DNA of 64,000 bases. Origin: an uncultured Bacteroidaceae bacterium. Lineage in GTDB: Bacteria; Bacteroidota; Bacteroidia; Bacteroidales; Bacteroidaceae. The position numbers and the translations under genes were made by a program. Location: NCBI GenBank assembly GCA_905234605.1, contig CAJOIE010000005.1, positions 62,001 to 126,000 on the forward strand, in the 5' to 3' direction. Numbering within the stretch: the stretch's first letter is position 1; every line of letters starts with the position of its first letter. Positions 25,355 through 33,646 of this stretch are shown piece by piece. Under the pieces are notes generated by a model. The model made no database searches and was not told the DNA's origin. It saw only the letters and a list, made by a program, of their open reading frames with translations.

Positions 25355-26689
25355 ATGAAAAAGACAGCAATCCTACTGGTTCTCGCCATGGCAGCAGTTG
25401 CCGTCCACGCCCAGCCGTGGACACTGCAACAGTGCTTCGACCATGCCGTGCAGCACAACATCACCGCACAGAAGAACCGCATCCAGCTCGACGACATAGC
25501 CGAGCAGCAGGCACAGGCAAAAGCAGCCCTCTTCCCGTCGCTCTCCGCCGCCATGAGCCAGAGCGTGGGCTACCGCCCCTTCCAGGAGTCCATCTCCATC
25601 GTGCAGAACGGCATGGCCACAGCCACCAACAACAAAGTCACCGAGAGCGGCTCCTACGGCATCAACGCCAGCTGGACGGTGTGGAACGGAGGCATCAACC
25701 AAAGGAATATTGAAGCCCAGCGCCTGCAACACGACATACAGGAACAGCAGACAGCCCTCACACTGGCCAACATAGAAGAGCAGATAGCACAGCTCTATGT
25801 GCAGATACTCTACACGACCGAGGCCGCCCACGTCAACGAGCAACTGCTCGCCACAGCCGAGCAGCAGCTCAGTCGCGGCCAGGAGCGCTACCGCTTAGGC
25901 GACCTCTCGAAGGCCGACCTTGCACAGCTCGAAGCCCAGGCGGCCAGCGCGCAATACGACCTCGTGAACAGCCGCACACAAGTGGACGGCTACAAGCGGC
26001 AACTCAAGGAGCTGCTGCAACTGCCCATCAGTCAGGACTTCGACATCACAGCCGCCGACGTAGCCGACGAGCGCGCACTATCCCCCGTGCCCGACAAAGC
26101 CACCGTCTATGCCGCAGCCCTCAACTCACGCCCCGAGATACGTGCCGCCGAGATGCAGACCGACGCCTCGTCGCTGCAGCTCGACATAGCACGCCGCGGA
26201 TACTATCCCACCGTGAGCCTAAACGCAGGCATCGGCACCAGCCACTATGCCGCCACAGGGCAGGACGCATGGGGCACGCAGCTCAAGCACAACCTCAATG
26301 GCAGCGTGGGGCTGAGCGTCAGCGTGCCCATCTTCGACAACCGGCGCAACAAGACAGCCGTGCAACGAGCCCGCATAGCACAGACATCCGCCGCCCTCGA
26401 CCTGCAAGAGCGCCAGACAGCACTCAGCTCCACAATCGAAAACCTGTGGCTCTCCGCCACGTCGGCCCAGCAACGCTTCCTCTCTGCCAATGCCGCCGTG
26501 CAAAGCCAGGAAGCCAACTATGAGCTCATCAACGAACAGTTCAAGGCCGGACTGAAAAACATAGTAGACCTGCTGCAAGCACGCGACAACCTCCTGCAAG
26601 CACAACAGGCAAAACTGCAAAGCAAATATACAACAATACTCAACACACAGCTCCTCCACTTCTACGAAGGAAGCCCGATGGACATCTAA
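25355..26689 (+). CDS. TolC family outer-membrane efflux protein
   Basis: 444 residues from the ATG at 25355 (MKKTAILLVLAMAAVAVHAQ signal peptide); codons upstream fall in the promoter. Two outer-membrane efflux (OEP) repeats are visible, each with long Ala/Gln-rich coiled-coil helices and barrel strands; YELINEQFKAGLKNIVDLLQARDNLLQAQ near the end is the characteristic second repeat. It forms a trimeric outer-membrane channel. It is the first gene of the operon followed by a MacA-like adaptor and MacB-like ABC parts, so together they form a complete tripartite exporter. The exported compound is unknown. Confidence 0.93.
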   Translation: MKKTAILLVLAMAAVAVHAQPWTLQQCFDHAVQHNITAQKNRIQLDDIAEQQAQAKAALFPSLSAAMSQSVGYRPFQESISIVQNGMATATNNKVTESGSYGINASWTVWNGGINQRNIEAQRLQHDIQEQQTALTLANIEEQIAQLYVQILYTTEAAHVNEQLLATAEQQLSRGQERYRLGDLSKADLAQLEAQAASAQYDLVNSRTQVDGYKRQLKELLQLPISQDFDITAADVADERALSPVPDKATVYAAALNSRPEIRAAEMQTDASSLQLDIARRGYYPTVSLNAGIGTSHYAATGQDAWGTQLKHNLNGSVGLSVSVPIFDNRRNKTAVQRARIAQTSAALDLQERQTALSSTIENLWLSATSAQQRFLSANAAVQSQEANYELINEQFKAGLKNIVDLLQARDNLLQAQQAKLQSKYTTILNTQLLHFYEGSPMDI

Positions 26690-26693
26690 CAGT

Positions 26694-27851
26694 ATGAAGA
26701 ACATCCTTTTACCACTCTGTGGCATAGTCCTCATAGCCACAGCATGCTCCAAGAAGACAGAGACAGGCTACGAGACCACCACCGTGGAGCGTGGCAACAT
26801 CTCCACCACCGTCACCGCCACCGGCACCATCGAGCCCGTGACATCAGTAGAAGTAGGCACACAGGTGAGCGGCATAGTAGCCAAGATATATGTAGACTAC
26901 AACTCCATAGTCAAGGCAGGCCAGGTGATAGCCGAGCTCGACCGCACCAACCTCACCAGCGAGTTAGAGAGCCAGCGCGCCAGCCTCACAAGCGCCGAGA
27001 GCAGCCTCGCCTACCAGCAGGCCAACCACGACCGTCAGAAAGCACTCTACGACAAAGGCCTCATCTCGACCAACGACTATGAGCAGGCCCGTCTGGCCTA
27101 CGTGCAGGCACAGCAGCAAGTGACCACCGCACGCCAGAACGTGAAGCGCGCCGAGACAAACCTCGGCTATGCCACCATCACCTCGCCCATCAACGGCATC
27201 GTGCTCTCAAAGGCCGTCGAGGAAGGGCAGACAGTGGCCGCCTCATTCTCCACCCCCACCCTGTTCACCATAGCACAGGACCTCACCGACATGCGTGTCA
27301 TTGCCGACATCGACGAGGCCGACATAGGCGAGGTGAAGGAAGGACAGCGCGTGAGCTTCACCGTGGACGCCTTCCCCAACGACACCTTCGCCGGACAAGT
27401 GACCCAAGTGCGCCAGCAGGCCACGACAGAGAGCAACGTCGTAACCTACGAGGTGGTAATCTCCGCCCCAAACGCTGAACTCAAGCTCAAGCCAGGGCTC
27501 ACCGCCAATGTCACCATCTTCACACTCGAGAAGAACGACGTGCTCACCGTGCCGGCCAAAGCCCTGCGCTTCGCACCCAACGAGGCTCTCATCGACGCCG
27601 ACGAGACCATACAGCCCACCGACGCACCCACACGACTGTGGGTCAAGGAAGGCAAGACCTTCAGAGCCATCCCCGTGAGCATAGGCGTCAGCAACGGCAC
27701 CACCACCGAGATCACCTCCGGCATAACCGAAGGCACCGAGGTGCTGACCGACATGATATTCGGCGAGAGTGCCGCCGACGAGACCTCCGCACAGAAAAGC
27801 AACCCCTTCATGCCAGGCCCGCGCAACAACAATAACAACAAGAAAAAGTAG
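26694..27851 (+). CDS. MacA/RND-type periplasmic adaptor lipoprotein
   Basis: 385 residues. The lipoprotein signal (GIVLIATACSKK) places the Cys near residue 18. The membrane fusion protein fold follows: barrel-sandwich strand (GTIEPVTSVEVGTQVSGIV), a coiled-coil hairpin (~85-150), the second lipoyl half (TITSPINGIVLSKAVEEGQTV), beta-barrel and membrane-proximal domains. The tail is Asn/Lys-rich. It should connect the MacB-like permease to TolC. It begins four bases after tolC ends and is followed within five bases by the ATPase gene, so all are one operon. Confidence 0.93.
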   Translation: MKNILLPLCGIVLIATACSKKTETGYETTTVERGNISTTVTATGTIEPVTSVEVGTQVSGIVAKIYVDYNSIVKAGQVIAELDRTNLTSELESQRASLTSAESSLAYQQANHDRQKALYDKGLISTNDYEQARLAYVQAQQQVTTARQNVKRAETNLGYATITSPINGIVLSKAVEEGQTVAASFSTPTLFTIAQDLTDMRVIADIDEADIGEVKEGQRVSFTVDAFPNDTFAGQVTQVRQQATTESNVVTYEVVISAPNAELKLKPGLTANVTIFTLEKNDVLTVPAKALRFAPNEALIDADETIQPTDAPTRLWVKEGKTFRAIPVSIGVSNGTTTEITSGITEGTEVLTDMIFGESAADETSAQKSNPFMPGPRNNNNNKKK

Positions 27852-27855
27852 AAGC

Positions 27856-28611
27856 ATGGCAGACAGCAAGAAGGTCGTCATCGAACTGCAAAACGTGCGC
27901 CGCGACTTCATCGTGGGCAGCGAGACCGTACATGCCCTGCGCGGCGTCTCGTTCCAGATACACGAGGGAGAATTCGTCACCATCATGGGCACATCAGGCT
28001 CAGGCAAGAGCACCCTGCTCAACCAGCTGGGCTGCCTCGACACGCCCACCTCCGGCGAGTACCTGCTTGACGGCATATCAGTACGCACCATGCGCAAGAG
28101 CCAGAGGGCACGCCTGCGCAACCGCAAGATAGGCTTCGTGTTCCAAAACTACAACCTGTTGGCCAAGACCACCGCCGTAGAGAACGTGGAGCTGCCGCTG
28201 ATGTACAATAAAGAGTACACCGCCGCACAGCGCCGCCAGGCCGCCATCGACGCACTGACAGCCGTGGGACTGGCCGACCGTCTCGAGCACAAGAGCAACC
28301 AGATGTCGGGCGGACAGATGCAGCGTGTGGCCATAGCACGTGCCCTGGTGAACAACCCTGCCGTGATACTGGCCGACGAAGCAACAGGCAACCTTGACAC
28401 ACGCACGTCCTTCGAGGTGCTCGTGCTCTTCCAGAAACTGCACGCCGAGGGTCGCACCATCATCTTCGTGACCCACAACCCCGAGATAGCACAATACAGC
28501 AGCCGCAACATAACACTGCGCGACGGCAAGATACGCGAGGATGTGCTCAATCACAACATACTCAGCGCGGCCGAAGCCCTTGCGGCACTGCCTGCACCAC
28601 AAGACGACTGA
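27856..28611 (+). CDS. MacB-type ABC transporter ATP-binding protein
   Basis: 251 residues from the ATG at 27856 (MADSKKVVIELQNVRRDF). Walker A GTSGSGKST, signature MSGGQMQRVAIARAL and Walker B AVILADEATGNLD are intact, with FVTHNPEIAQYS as the switch. The LADEATGNLD form and the size are typical of the LolD/MacB ATPase class. In Gram-negative MacB the ATPase and permease are usually fused; here they are separate neighbouring genes, as is frequent in Bacteroidetes. It energises the mechanotransmission exporter with the adjoining permease. Confidence 0.95.
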   Translation: MADSKKVVIELQNVRRDFIVGSETVHALRGVSFQIHEGEFVTIMGTSGSGKSTLLNQLGCLDTPTSGEYLLDGISVRTMRKSQRARLRNRKIGFVFQNYNLLAKTTAVENVELPLMYNKEYTAAQRRQAAIDALTAVGLADRLEHKSNQMSGGQMQRVAIARALVNNPAVILADEATGNLDTRTSFEVLVLFQKLHAEGRTIIFVTHNPEIAQYSSRNITLRDGKIREDVLNHNILSAAEALAALPAPQDD

Positions 28612-28615
28612 CACC

Positions 28616-29836
28616 ATGAGCTTCACCAACCTGATAAAGATAGCCCTGAAGGCTATCATGAGCAACAAAGGACGCTCGTTTCTCTCCATGCTGGGCATCA
28701 TCATCGGCGTGGGAGCAGTCATAGTGATGATGGCCATAGGCCAAGGCTCCAAGCAAAGCATACGCGAGGAGCTCTCCACCATGGGCACCAACCTGCTCAC
28801 CATACGCCCTGGTGCCGACATGCGCGGCGGCGTGCGGCTCGACCCTTCCGCCATGCAGACCCTCAAGCAGGTGGACTATGAGACCATACTCTCCGAGGCC
28901 AAGTTCGTAACCAAGGTGTCGCCCGAAGTGACCACCAGCGGGCAAGCCATCTTCGGAGCCAACAACACCACCACCACGTGCTACGGTGAGTCGCCCGATT
29001 ACCTGAGCATCAAGCTTTGGACGATAGAAGAAGGCACCTGCTTCACCGAGGAAGACATCAAGAAATCGGCCAAGGTGTGCGTCGTGGGCAAGACCGTAGT
29101 CAAGGAGCTCTTCCCCAACGGGCAGGATCCCGTGGGACGCACCATACGCTTCAAGAACATACCCATGCGCATCGTCGGCGTGCTCAAAGGCAAAGGCTAC
29201 AACAACTGGGGCATGGACCAAGACAACATCATCGTTGCACCCTACACAACGGTGATGAAGCGTCTGGCCGCACAGACACACTTCAACAGCATTGTGTGCT
29301 CGGCCGTGACCGAGGAGCTCTCCGATGCCGCCATCGAGGACCTCACAGCCATACTGCGCCGCACCCACAAGCTCAAAGACAGCGACGAGGACAACTTCAC
29401 CATACGCTCCCAGCAGGAGTTCATGGAAACCATGTCGTCCACCATGGACACCATCACCATCATCCTCGTCGTAGCGGCAGCCTTCTCCCTGCTCGTTGCA
29501 GGCATAGGCATCATGAACATCATGCTGGTGAGCGTCACGGAGCGTACACGCGAGATAGGTCTGCGCATGAGCGTCGGAGCCCGCGGCATAGACATCTCCA
29601 ACCAGTTCCTCATCGAGTCCATACTGATAAGCCTCACGGGCGGCGTGCTCGGCGTGCTCTTCGGCGGCCTGCTCACCTGGGGGTGCAACACCATCATAGG
29701 CTACCCCGCCGTGATACCCATGTGGAGCGTGGTCGTCAGTTTCGCCGTGTGCGTGGCCATTGGCGTAGGCTTCGGCTACTTCCCCGCCCAGAAAGCCGCA
29801 CGCTTAGACCCCATCGAAGCCATCCGCTACGAGTAA
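28616..29836 (+). CDS. MacB-like ABC transporter permease
   Basis: 406 residues from the ATG at 28616, four bases after the ATPase stop. One N-terminal transmembrane helix (SMLGIIIGVGAVIVMMAIGQG) precedes a large periplasmic MacB_PCD domain (~50-270), then three more helices within a FtsX-like domain (TIILVVAAAFSLLVAGIGIMNIML; TERTREIGLRMSVGAR; final helices ending YFPAQKAARLDPIEAIRYE). The ARxLDPIEALRYE ending is a hallmark of this class. It works with the ATPase, adaptor and TolC encoded just upstream. Confidence 0.95.
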   Translation: MSFTNLIKIALKAIMSNKGRSFLSMLGIIIGVGAVIVMMAIGQGSKQSIREELSTMGTNLLTIRPGADMRGGVRLDPSAMQTLKQVDYETILSEAKFVTKVSPEVTTSGQAIFGANNTTTTCYGESPDYLSIKLWTIEEGTCFTEEDIKKSAKVCVVGKTVVKELFPNGQDPVGRTIRFKNIPMRIVGVLKGKGYNNWGMDQDNIIVAPYTTVMKRLAAQTHFNSIVCSAVTEELSDAAIEDLTAILRRTHKLKDSDEDNFTIRSQQEFMETMSSTMDTITIILVVAAAFSLLVAGIGIMNIMLVSVTERTREIGLRMSVGARGIDISNQFLIESILISLTGGVLGVLFGGLLTWGCNTIIGYPAVIPMWSVVVSFAVCVAIGVGFGYFPAQKAARLDPIEAIRYE

Positions 29837-29856
29837 CCACAGAAAAAACACTCAAT

Positions 29857-30474
29857 ATGATTAAGCACATAATCCTCTCCCTGCTTGTGGCCGCATCGTC
29901 ACTCAATGCCTCAGCCGAAGACAGCCGCTACATGCAGGGTGCAGTGCCAGAGAAAGACGGCATTGTGACATTCACGCAGTCGTTCACTGTCAAGAGCGGC
30001 ACCCAAGCCGATGTGTACGGCATCGTAGCCACCTATGTGAAACAGTTAGTGGCCGACGGACGGCAGGAGATGCGCACACGCATCGTGTCCGACGAGCCTG
30101 CACAGGGCACCATCGTGGCAATGGTGGAAGAAGTGATGACCTTCAAGAAGCAGTTCCTCAACTGGGACCATTGCTACTTCCGCTACCGCATCATGGCACA
30201 GTGCACCCCCGACAACCATGTGCAGCTCACCGTCACCCAGATCAGCTATCAGTATATGTTCGACGAGAACGGCAACGGCGGTGAGAGCTACAAGGCCGAG
30301 GAATGGATCAGCGACAAGGCAGCCATCAACAAAGCCGGCACCAAGCTACTGCCGCGCTCAGGCAAGTTCCGCCGCAAGACCATAGACCGTGTGGCTGCCA
30401 TCTTCGAGGCCTGCCGAGAGTGCTTTGAGACAGAGACACCAGAGCAACGGCGCACAGCCACCTCACTCGACTGA
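29857..30474 (+). CDS. DUF4468 domain protein, secreted
   Basis: 205 residues starting at the ATG at 29857, with a signal peptide (IILSLLVAASSLNASA). The segment GIVTFTQSFTVKSGTQADVYGIVATYV and the later ... MVEEVMTF...RYRIMAQC pattern match the DUF4468 (TBP-like fold) proteins common in Bacteroidetes. Codon use matches the neighbours. It follows the MacB permease by 20 bases and may be part of the same message. No function is known for the family. Confidence 0.75.
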   Translation: MIKHIILSLLVAASSLNASAEDSRYMQGAVPEKDGIVTFTQSFTVKSGTQADVYGIVATYVKQLVADGRQEMRTRIVSDEPAQGTIVAMVEEVMTFKKQFLNWDHCYFRYRIMAQCTPDNHVQLTVTQISYQYMFDENGNGGESYKAEEWISDKAAINKAGTKLLPRSGKFRRKTIDRVAAIFEACRECFETETPEQRRTATSLD

Positions 30475-30520
30475 GCCCGTCACTCCACCCCACACTAACC
30501 CAACCACATCGACACCCAGA

Positions 30521-30712
30521 ATGGACAGCCGACAGCGAGCCCATGAGCTCTATATGCAAGGCAATGCCCATCGCCGCCAGCAGCGATGGGCAGATGCTGT
30601 TAATGCCTATGAGCAGGCTGCGGCCCTCGACCCTGCATCACCTGCCGTCACAGCGCGCCAGATGCTCATCGACATCCTTGAGTATCGCTGCAACGACTAT
30701 TATAACCCCTAA
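30521..30712 (+). CDS. Small TPR-motif protein
   Basis: 63 residues from the ATG at 30521. It is essentially one tetratricopeptide repeat (RAHELYMQGNAHRRQQRWADAVNAYEQAAALDPASP) followed by a short helix ending EYRCNDYYNP. Small proteins of this kind precede ferredoxin oxidoreductase genes in several Bacteroidetes as I remember, and the next gene (ferredoxin subunit) begins 20 bases on. It could be an assembly or scaffold factor for the oxidoreductase, but that is inference from position alone. Confidence 0.75.
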   Translation: MDSRQRAHELYMQGNAHRRQQRWADAVNAYEQAAALDPASPAVTARQMLIDILEYRCNDYYNP

Positions 30713-30732
30713 ACAACAATACCTACCCCATC

Positions 30733-30960
30733 ATGGCAAGAAGCAAAGGTGCTATCGTTGTGAACCAAGAACGCTGCAAAGGCTGCAACCTGTGTGCCGT
30801 GGCCTGCCCCTTAGGCCTCATCCGTTTAGCCGACAGGATGGTGAACCGCCGCGGCTACCCTTTCGTGGAGCAGGTGCGTGCCGAGGAATGCACAGGTTGC
30901 ACCTCATGTGCCATCGTGTGCCCCGATGCCTGCATCACAGTCTACAGGCAACGCAGCTGA
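30733..30960 (+). CDS. 2-oxoacid:ferredoxin oxidoreductase, ferredoxin-type (delta) subunit
   Basis: 75 residues with two complete 4Fe-4S motifs: CKGCNLCAVACP and CTGCTSCAIVCP. The spacing and size match the delta subunit of the KorABCD/VorABCD complexes, which accepts electrons from the TPP site and passes them to free ferredoxin. The alpha, beta and gamma subunits follow in the same operon. Confidence 0.92.
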   Translation: MARSKGAIVVNQERCKGCNLCAVACPLGLIRLADRMVNRRGYPFVEQVRAEECTGCTSCAIVCPDACITVYRQRS

Positions 30961-31014
30961 CATCCTTGCACCCATTCATCAACGACCCACGAACCCATAC
31001 ACCATAATATATAT

Positions 31015-32103
31015 ATGGCCCAATCAGACATCCTACTAATGAAGGGCAACGAAGCCATAGCCCATGCCGCCATACGCTGCGGCTGCGACGGCTACTTCGG
31101 CTACCCTATTACTCCGCAAAGCGAGATACTGGAGACGTTGGCCTCCGAGAAGCCGTGGGAGACCACGGGCATGGTAGTGCTTCAGGCTGAAAGCGAAGTG
31201 GCAAGCATCAACATGCTCTATGGCGGCGGAGGTGCAGGCAAGCGCGTGATGACCTCATCATCAAGCCCCGGCATAGCACTCATGCAAGAAGGCATCACCT
31301 ATCTGGCCGGTGCCGAGATACCCGCACTCATCGTCAACGTGCAGCGCGGCGGTCCCGGCTTGGGCACCATACAGCCGTCGCAGGGCGACTACTTCCAGGC
31401 CACACGCGGAGGCGGCAATGGCGACTATCAGGTTATCGTGCTCGCACCTGCCAGCGTGCAGGAGATGGCCGACTTTGTCGACAAGGCATTCACTCTCGCC
31501 TTCCGCTACCGCATCCCTGTCATGATACTCGCTGACGGCATCATAGGCCAGATGATGGAGAAAGTGGTGCTGCCGCCTTTCAAGCCGCGCCGCACTGAGG
31601 AAGAGATACGCCGCGACTGCCCCTGGGCCACCATCGGCCGCACCCCCGACCGCAAGCCCAACATACTCACGTCGCTTGAGCTGCGCCCCGAGGCCATGGA
31701 GCAGCACAACCTGCACCTGCAGGCCAAATACCGCGACATCGAAGCCTGCGAGGTGCTCTATGAGGAGGAGCAGACAGCCGATGCCCGTTACCTCATAGTG
31801 GCCTTCGGCTCTGCGGCACGCATAGCCCAGAAAGCCATCGACATCATGCGTGGCCAGGACATAGCCGTAGGCCTGTTGCGCCCTGTCACCCTGTGGCCGT
31901 TCCCCACGGAGCGCGTGCGCCAGCTGTCGACCCAGATGAAAGGCATACTATCCTTCGAGATCAACGCAGGGCAGATGGTGCAGGACATACGTCTCGCCGT
32001 CGAGGGCCGCACCCGCGTGGCCCATTACGGCAAGATGGGCGGCATCGTGCCCACCCCTGACGAGGTCATCACCGCAATGCACACCGAGTTCACCGAGCTA
32101 TGA
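31015..32103 (+). CDS. vorB: 2-oxoacid:ferredoxin oxidoreductase alpha subunit (VorB-like)
   Basis: 362 residues. Contains the pyrimidine-binding domain of TPP-dependent oxidoreductases (GNEAIAHAAIRCGCDGYFGYPITPQSE near the N-terminus; ESEVASINMLYGGGGAGKRVMTSSSSPG). This Bacteroidetes type is usually annotated as 3-methyl-2-oxobutanoate dehydrogenase subunit VorB, oxidising branched-chain or related 2-oxoacids to acyl-CoA with reduction of ferredoxin. 2-oxoglutarate is an alternative substrate that the sequence does not exclude. The stop overlaps the start of a 57-residue membrane protein gene by four bases. Confidence 0.9.
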   Translation: MAQSDILLMKGNEAIAHAAIRCGCDGYFGYPITPQSEILETLASEKPWETTGMVVLQAESEVASINMLYGGGGAGKRVMTSSSSPGIALMQEGITYLAGAEIPALIVNVQRGGPGLGTIQPSQGDYFQATRGGGNGDYQVIVLAPASVQEMADFVDKAFTLAFRYRIPVMILADGIIGQMMEKVVLPPFKPRRTEEEIRRDCPWATIGRTPDRKPNILTSLELRPEAMEQHNLHLQAKYRDIEACEVLYEEEQTADARYLIVAFGSAARIAQKAIDIMRGQDIAVGLLRPVTLWPFPTERVRQLSTQMKGILSFEINAGQMVQDIRLAVEGRTRVAHYGKMGGIVPTPDEVITAMHTEFTEL

Positions 32104-32273
32104 CCGACCGCGACGAGTTGCGCAACAAGCTCAACACCCTCTTCCTGCTGCTGGCACTCATCGGCGTAGTGCTCTACTTTGCCATGCCCCACCATCATGC
32201 CGTCGGTCTCTGTGTCATCGGCGCGGGCATGGTGCTCAAGGTGGTGGAATTCTTCGTCCGCTTCTTTTTCTGA
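32100..32273 (+). CDS. 57-residue membrane protein inside the Vor operon
   Basis: ATG at 32100-32102 overlaps the vorB stop (ATGA); TGA at 32271-32273. The product has a charged start (MTDRDELRNK), a hydrophobic helix (NTLFLLLALIGVVLYFAM), a short HHH turn and a second hydrophobic helix (AVGLCVIGAGMVLKVVEFF), ending in RFFF. It looks like a hairpin inner-membrane protein. The four-base overlap, codon bias like its neighbours and fixed position between two subunits argue that it is a real gene. It might anchor the soluble oxidoreductase at the membrane, which is inference. Confidence 0.75.
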   Translation: MTDRDELRNKLNTLFLLLALIGVVLYFAMPHHHAVGLCVIGAGMVLKVVEFFVRFFF

Positions 32274-32327
32274 TGCACAGGTGCCAAGCCAGCAAATCCC
32301 TCACGTGTTAACATCCCTTACACCATT

Positions 32328-33107
32328 ATGGCTGAGAATACTCTTATCACCCCCGACAATATAGTCTACCAGAAGCCAGCCCTGCTCAACGACACGCACA
32401 TGCACTACTGCCCTGGCTGCTCGCATGGCGTGGTGCACAAGCTCATTGCCGAAGTCATCGAAGAGATGGGTGCCACCGACAAGACCGTGGGCGTCTCACC
32501 CGTGGGCTGTGCCGTCTTTGCATACAACTATGTCGACATCGACTGGCAGGAAGCTGCCCACGGCCGTGCGCCAGCCCTTGCCACGGCCATCAAGCGCCTG
32601 TGGCCCGACCGCATAGTGTTCACCTATCAGGGCGACGGCGACCTCGCATGCATAGGCACCGCAGAGACCATCCATGCCCTGAACCGCGGCGAGAACATTG
32701 CCATCATATTCATCAACAACGCCATCTACGGCATGACGGGCGGGCAGATGGCACCCACCACGCTCATGGGCATGAAGACCTCCACGTGCCCCTACGGCCG
32801 GCAGGCCGACCTCCACGGCTTCCCCCTCAAGATTACCGAGATAGCCGCCACGCTCGAGGGCACATGCTATGTCACACGCCAGAGCGTTCACTCCGTGGCA
32901 GCCATACGCCGTGCCAAGCGAGCCATCCGCCAGGCCTTTGATAACTCCCTCAACCGTCGCGGCTCAAGCCTTGTGGAGATTGTCAGCACATGCAGCTCCG
33001 GATGGAAGATGACGCCGCAGCAGGCCAACGAATGGATGGAACAGCACATGTTCGACTTCTACCATGTGGGCGACCTCAAGAACACAATCACCAACGCACA
33101 GCAATGA
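32328..33107 (+). CDS. 2-oxoacid:ferredoxin oxidoreductase beta subunit (TPP-binding)
   Basis: 259 residues. The thiamine diphosphate motif runs from GDGDLACIG to FINNAIYGMTGGQ (the GDG-X-NN signature), and the N-terminal CPGCSHG supplies Cys residues seen in this subunit family. SPVGCAVFAYNYV is also typical. It binds TPP and part of the active site together with the alpha subunit. It starts 54 bases after the small membrane protein and overlaps the gamma-subunit gene by four bases. Confidence 0.93.
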   Translation: MAENTLITPDNIVYQKPALLNDTHMHYCPGCSHGVVHKLIAEVIEEMGATDKTVGVSPVGCAVFAYNYVDIDWQEAAHGRAPALATAIKRLWPDRIVFTYQGDGDLACIGTAETIHALNRGENIAIIFINNAIYGMTGGQMAPTTLMGMKTSTCPYGRQADLHGFPLKITEIAATLEGTCYVTRQSVHSVAAIRRAKRAIRQAFDNSLNRRGSSLVEIVSTCSSGWKMTPQQANEWMEQHMFDFYHVGDLKNTITNAQQ

Positions 33108-33646
33108 CACAGGAAATCATCATATCAGGCTTCGGCGGTCAGGGAGTCCTCTCCATGGGCAAGATACTGGCCTACAGTGCCCTCATGGAAGGCAAGGAAG
33201 TGTCGTGGATGCCCGCCTATGGCCCTGAGCAGCGCGGCGGCACGGCCAATGTGACCGTCATCGTGTCCGACGAGCGTATCTCGTCGCCCATCGTGAGTAC
33301 CTTCGACACCGCCGTGATTCTCAACCAGCCGTCACTCGACCGTTTCGAGAGCACCGTAAAGCCCGGCGGCACGCTCATCTACGACGGCTACGGCATAAGC
33401 CAGCCGCCGCGTCGCACCGACATCACCGTCTACCGCATTGATGCCATGGACGCCGCAGCCGAGCTGGGCAACGCCAAGGGGTTCAACATGATAGTGCTCG
33501 GCGCGTTGCTCAAGGTGCATCCGTTAGTGCGCATCGACAACGTGCTCCAGGCTCTGCGCAAGACCTTACCCGAGCGTCACCACCATCTCCTTCCGGCCAA
33601 CGAGGAGGCACTTCGCAAGGGCATGTCCATCATAGAGCAGCAATGA
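33104..33646 (+). CDS. 2-oxoacid:ferredoxin oxidoreductase gamma subunit
   Basis: 180 residues from the ATG at 33104, which overlaps the beta-subunit stop. The N-terminus has the family signature ISGFGGQGVLSMGKILAYSA and the MPAYGPEQRGGTANV motif. This subunit binds CoA-side elements and completes the four-subunit complex. The C-terminal NEEALRKGM is conserved in the family. The stop overlaps the start of the putative porin by four bases. Confidence 0.93.
   Translation: MTQEIIISGFGGQGVLSMGKILAYSALMEGKEVSWMPAYGPEQRGGTANVTVIVSDERISSPIVSTFDTAVILNQPSLDRFESTVKPGGTLIYDGYGISQPPRRTDITVYRIDAMDAAAELGNAKGFNMIVLGALLKVHPLVRIDNVLQALRKTLPERHHHLLPANEEALRKGMSIIEQQ

Noticed and set aside
29017..29856. Upstream in-frame extension of the DUF4468 gene
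   Set aside because: It overlaps the MacB permease in another frame and lacks sense as protein; the signal peptide begins at 29857.
29931..29950. ATGCAGGGTGCAGTGCC in the DUF4468 gene as another repeat copy
   Set aside because: Only a short partial match, explained by coding sequence, with no second unit nearby.
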